Below are positions 14,604 to 16,019 of a stretch of DNA of 16,019 nt, piece by piece. Origin of the DNA: Bulleidia sp. (GTDB taxonomy: Bacteria > Bacillota_I > Bacilli_A > Erysipelotrichales > Erysipelotrichaceae); the NCBI GenBank assembly GCA_016293365.1, contig JAEDEK010000032.1:1-16019 (forward strand), in the 5' to 3' direction. The notes below the pieces were generated by a model. It did no database searches, was not told the DNA's origin, and saw only the letters and a program-made list of their open reading frames with translations. Each line of letters opens with the position of its first letter. The first letter of the stretch is position 1. The translations under genes and the position numbers were made by a program.

Positions 14604-15836
14604 ATGAAATGTAAACTGGAAAAGGTTCATCTTGGTATTATTATTGCGATGTGCGGTATTGTAGGTGCTTCTGTAGGGATCAATATCAGTACTGCCGGTG
14701 TATTCTACAATCCGATGGCGGCGGTTCTTGGAGTTGGGAAAGGTGCCATTTCCATGACAACTACGATCATGTCTGTGCTGATGGCATTTACAAGTATGCT
14801 GATTCCAACACTTCTGAAGCATATTCACGTCAGAAAACTGCTTTGGGTTTCTGCAGCATGTCTTGTGGTTGGTACGATTATGTGTGCATTTTCATCTGAA
14901 TTATGGATGCTGTATCTTTGGAATGGATTGAAGGGAATCGGTGCAGGTCTTTCCGGATTTGTTCTTGCAACGATGATCATCAACAACTGGATCTATGTCA
15001 ATCATGGTCTGGTTGTCAGCATTGTCATGAGTTTCTCCGGAGTGGCGGGTGTATTGTTTTCATCACCATTTTCTACGATTATTGCATCATTCGGTTATCA
15101 GACAGCGTATCTTGTGATGGCTGTATTGATCTTTATCTTCTATATTCCATGCCTTTTCTTCCCGCTTGGTGTAAAGCCGGAAGATATCGGAAAAAAGCCG
15201 TATGGCTATGAAGCGTATCTGGAACATAAAAAGAATGCTTCAGCTTCGGTAGTATCGGAAGGTGGCGCAAGAGAAACAAGTTTCGATGGTTTCAAACTTG
15301 GTATATTGTTTGTATTTACAGCTCTTGTCAGTGTTATTGCTGCATTATTCATGCATCTTTCCGGCTATGCAGAAGTACTCGGGTTTGGCGCAGGTGTTGG
15401 TGCAATGCTGATCAGTGCGGTCAACCTTGCAAATGTGGCAGCCAAACTGGTATATGGAACACTGGCAGACCGTGTGGGTACACTGAAATCTTCTCTTCTT
15501 GTCGGAACGATCAGTTTTATCGGTATTCTAGGATTCTTCTTTGCAAATAACGCAACCATGCTTCTGATCTGTTCACTGTTATATGGATGTACGATGCCGA
15601 ACAGTGCGATTGCAATTTCACTGGCATGTTCCGATATTTTCGGAGCAGAAAACTATGGAAGAATATATCCGATGGTAAATCTGGTTGGTGCATTGACCAA
15701 TTCCCTTGGTATTACAATGCTCGGCTTCCTGTATGATGCTACGCAAAGCTACATGCCATTATTCATTCTGTCTCTTATCATGCAGGGAACTGCAATGGTT
15801 GTCATTTCCATACTTTACAAAACAAAAAAAGCTTAA
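14604..15836 (+). CDS. MFS transporter, OFA (oxalate/formate antiporter)-like
   Basis: 410-residue carrier with about 12 hydrophobic segments. The first helix is followed by NISTAGVFYNPMAAVLGVGKGAIS, close to the OFA/monocarboxylate-type N-terminal pattern (TAGLF, then VSRGAFS). The central cytoplasmic loop has VKPEDIGKKPYGYEA, a typical feature of that group. Motif A appears in the second half as YGTLADRVGTLKS. Such carriers usually move small organic anions; the substrate here is unknown. The start is the ATG about 8 nt after GAGGG; an upstream in-frame ATG at 14577 lacks a ribosome binding site. It is separated from the CapA operon by a terminator and has its own terminator, so it is a single-gene unit. 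No convincing promoter was found in the 94-bp gap before it. Confidence 0.87.
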   Translation: MKCKLEKVHLGIIIAMCGIVGASVGINISTAGVFYNPMAAVLGVGKGAISMTTTIMSVLMAFTSMLIPTLLKHIHVRKLLWVSAACLVVGTIMCAFSSELWMLYLWNGLKGIGAGLSGFVLATMIINNWIYVNHGLVVSIVMSFSGVAGVLFSSPFSTIIASFGYQTAYLVMAVLIFIFYIPCLFFPLGVKPEDIGKKPYGYEAYLEHKKNASASVVSEGGARETSFDGFKLGILFVFTALVSVIAALFMHLSGYAEVLGFGAGVGAMLISAVNLANVAAKLVYGTLADRVGTLKSSLLVGTISFIGILGFFFANNATMLLICSLLYGCTMPNSAIAISLACSDIFGAENYGRIYPMVNLVGALTNSLGITMLGFLYDATQSYMPLFILSLIMQGTAMVVISILYKTKKA

Positions 15837-15842
15837 CGTACG

Positions 15843-15874
15843 AAAGATGCAGATTCTGACGACTGCATCTTTTT
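15843..15874 (+). terminator. Intrinsic terminator after the OFA-like MFS gene
   Basis: AAAGATGCAG and CTGCATCTTT form a perfect 10-bp stem with a 10-nt loop, and the T-run continues to five T residues (15870-15874). Confidence 0.88.
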
Positions 15875-15887
15875 AACTCCAGAACGA

Positions 15888-15901
15888 TGTAAACGGTTAC
15901 A
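15888..15901. promoter_or_regulatory. cre / LacI-family operator
   Basis: TGTAAACGGTTACA fits the cre consensus TGNAANCGNTNNCA at every fixed position. It is nearly palindromic, with ATGTAA / TTACAT arms at 15887-15902 around a central CG. It lies about 42 bp upstream of the -35 box at 15944 and would act on the gene beyond the right edge. Confidence 0.6.
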
Positions 15902-15943
15902 TAAAGAAATGCTGAAAATTTGCATAAACATCGCATTTCAGGC

Positions 15944-15972
15944 TTGTAAAATGGAAATGAATTTGGTAATAT
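15944..15972 (+). promoter_or_regulatory. Promoter of a gene beyond the right edge
   Basis: TTGTAA (15944-15949), a 17-nt spacer and TAATAT (15967-15972). No start codon with a ribosome binding site is visible in the remaining 47 nt, so an untranslated leader continues past the window. Confidence 0.5.
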
Positions 15973-16019
15973 AAACGAGCCGTTGGGGAATACTGAGAGC
16001 TAATCGATCAGGGAAGAGT

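Noticed and set aside
15973..16019. T-box leader called from the terminal GGGAAGAGT
   Set aside because: Only the first few bases of a possible stem are visible, and no specifier loop, T-box sequence or antiterminator can be seen.

Overview
The window looks like chromosomal DNA from a low-to-mid-GC Gram-positive bacterium (Bacillota). Support comes from strong AGGAGG-type ribosome binding sites, short hairpin-plus-T-run terminators, CcpA/LacI-like operators and the gene families present. Protein character and gene mix (oleate hydratase, orphan PTS IIB, tandem VanY-type peptidases, OFA-like MFS carrier) suggest a gut or rumen Erysipelotrichia or related Clostridia. That placement is an impression, not a measurement. 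No rRNA, tRNA, CRISPR array, insertion sequence or phage gene was seen.

Left block (1-5821, all minus strand). In transcription order it holds a GH1 6-phospho-beta-glucosidase-type enzyme, a LacY-like MFS sugar carrier, an orphan lactose/cellobiose-type PTS IIB protein, a TetR-family regulator and oleate hydratase (ohyA, cut by the left edge within its last few codons). Terminators follow the GH1 and IIB genes. The IIB gene has its own promoter with a perfect 10-bp-arm palindrome over the predicted transcription start and a cre-like site upstream. So this is a set of short units, with carbohydrate use and unsaturated fatty-acid hydration side by side.

Middle block (6048-9108). A histidine-phosphatase gene and a MATE exporter form a plus-strand pair. 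They converge on a minus-strand P1-family (DmpA-like) self-cleaving aminopeptidase, and a 13-bp hairpin separates the two.

Right block (9190-14509, plus). Six tightly packed genes lie between a promoter at 9190-9219 and a terminator at 14479-14509: Nudix ADP-ribose pyrophosphatase-like, MTA/SAH nucleosidase (mtnN), VanY-type DD-carboxypeptidase, membrane-anchored alpha/beta-hydrolase-like protein, second VanY-type peptidase, and CapA-type metallophosphatase. Four of the five junctions overlap (4, 4, 1 and 35 nt) and the fifth has a 9-nt gap, so translational coupling is likely. The last four genes look like an envelope-remodelling cassette attached to a nucleotide/SAM-salvage pair. The hydrolase-like member keeps its serine elbow but seems to have lost the usual Asp and His.

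Right edge. A second MFS carrier (OFA-like) with its own terminator is followed by a near-palindromic cre/LacI-type site, a promoter (15944-15972) and the start of an untranslated leader running out of the window.

The most interesting points are the degenerate hydrolase within the two-VanY/CapA operon, the orphan IIB with its palindromic promoter, and the TetR-ohyA pair.
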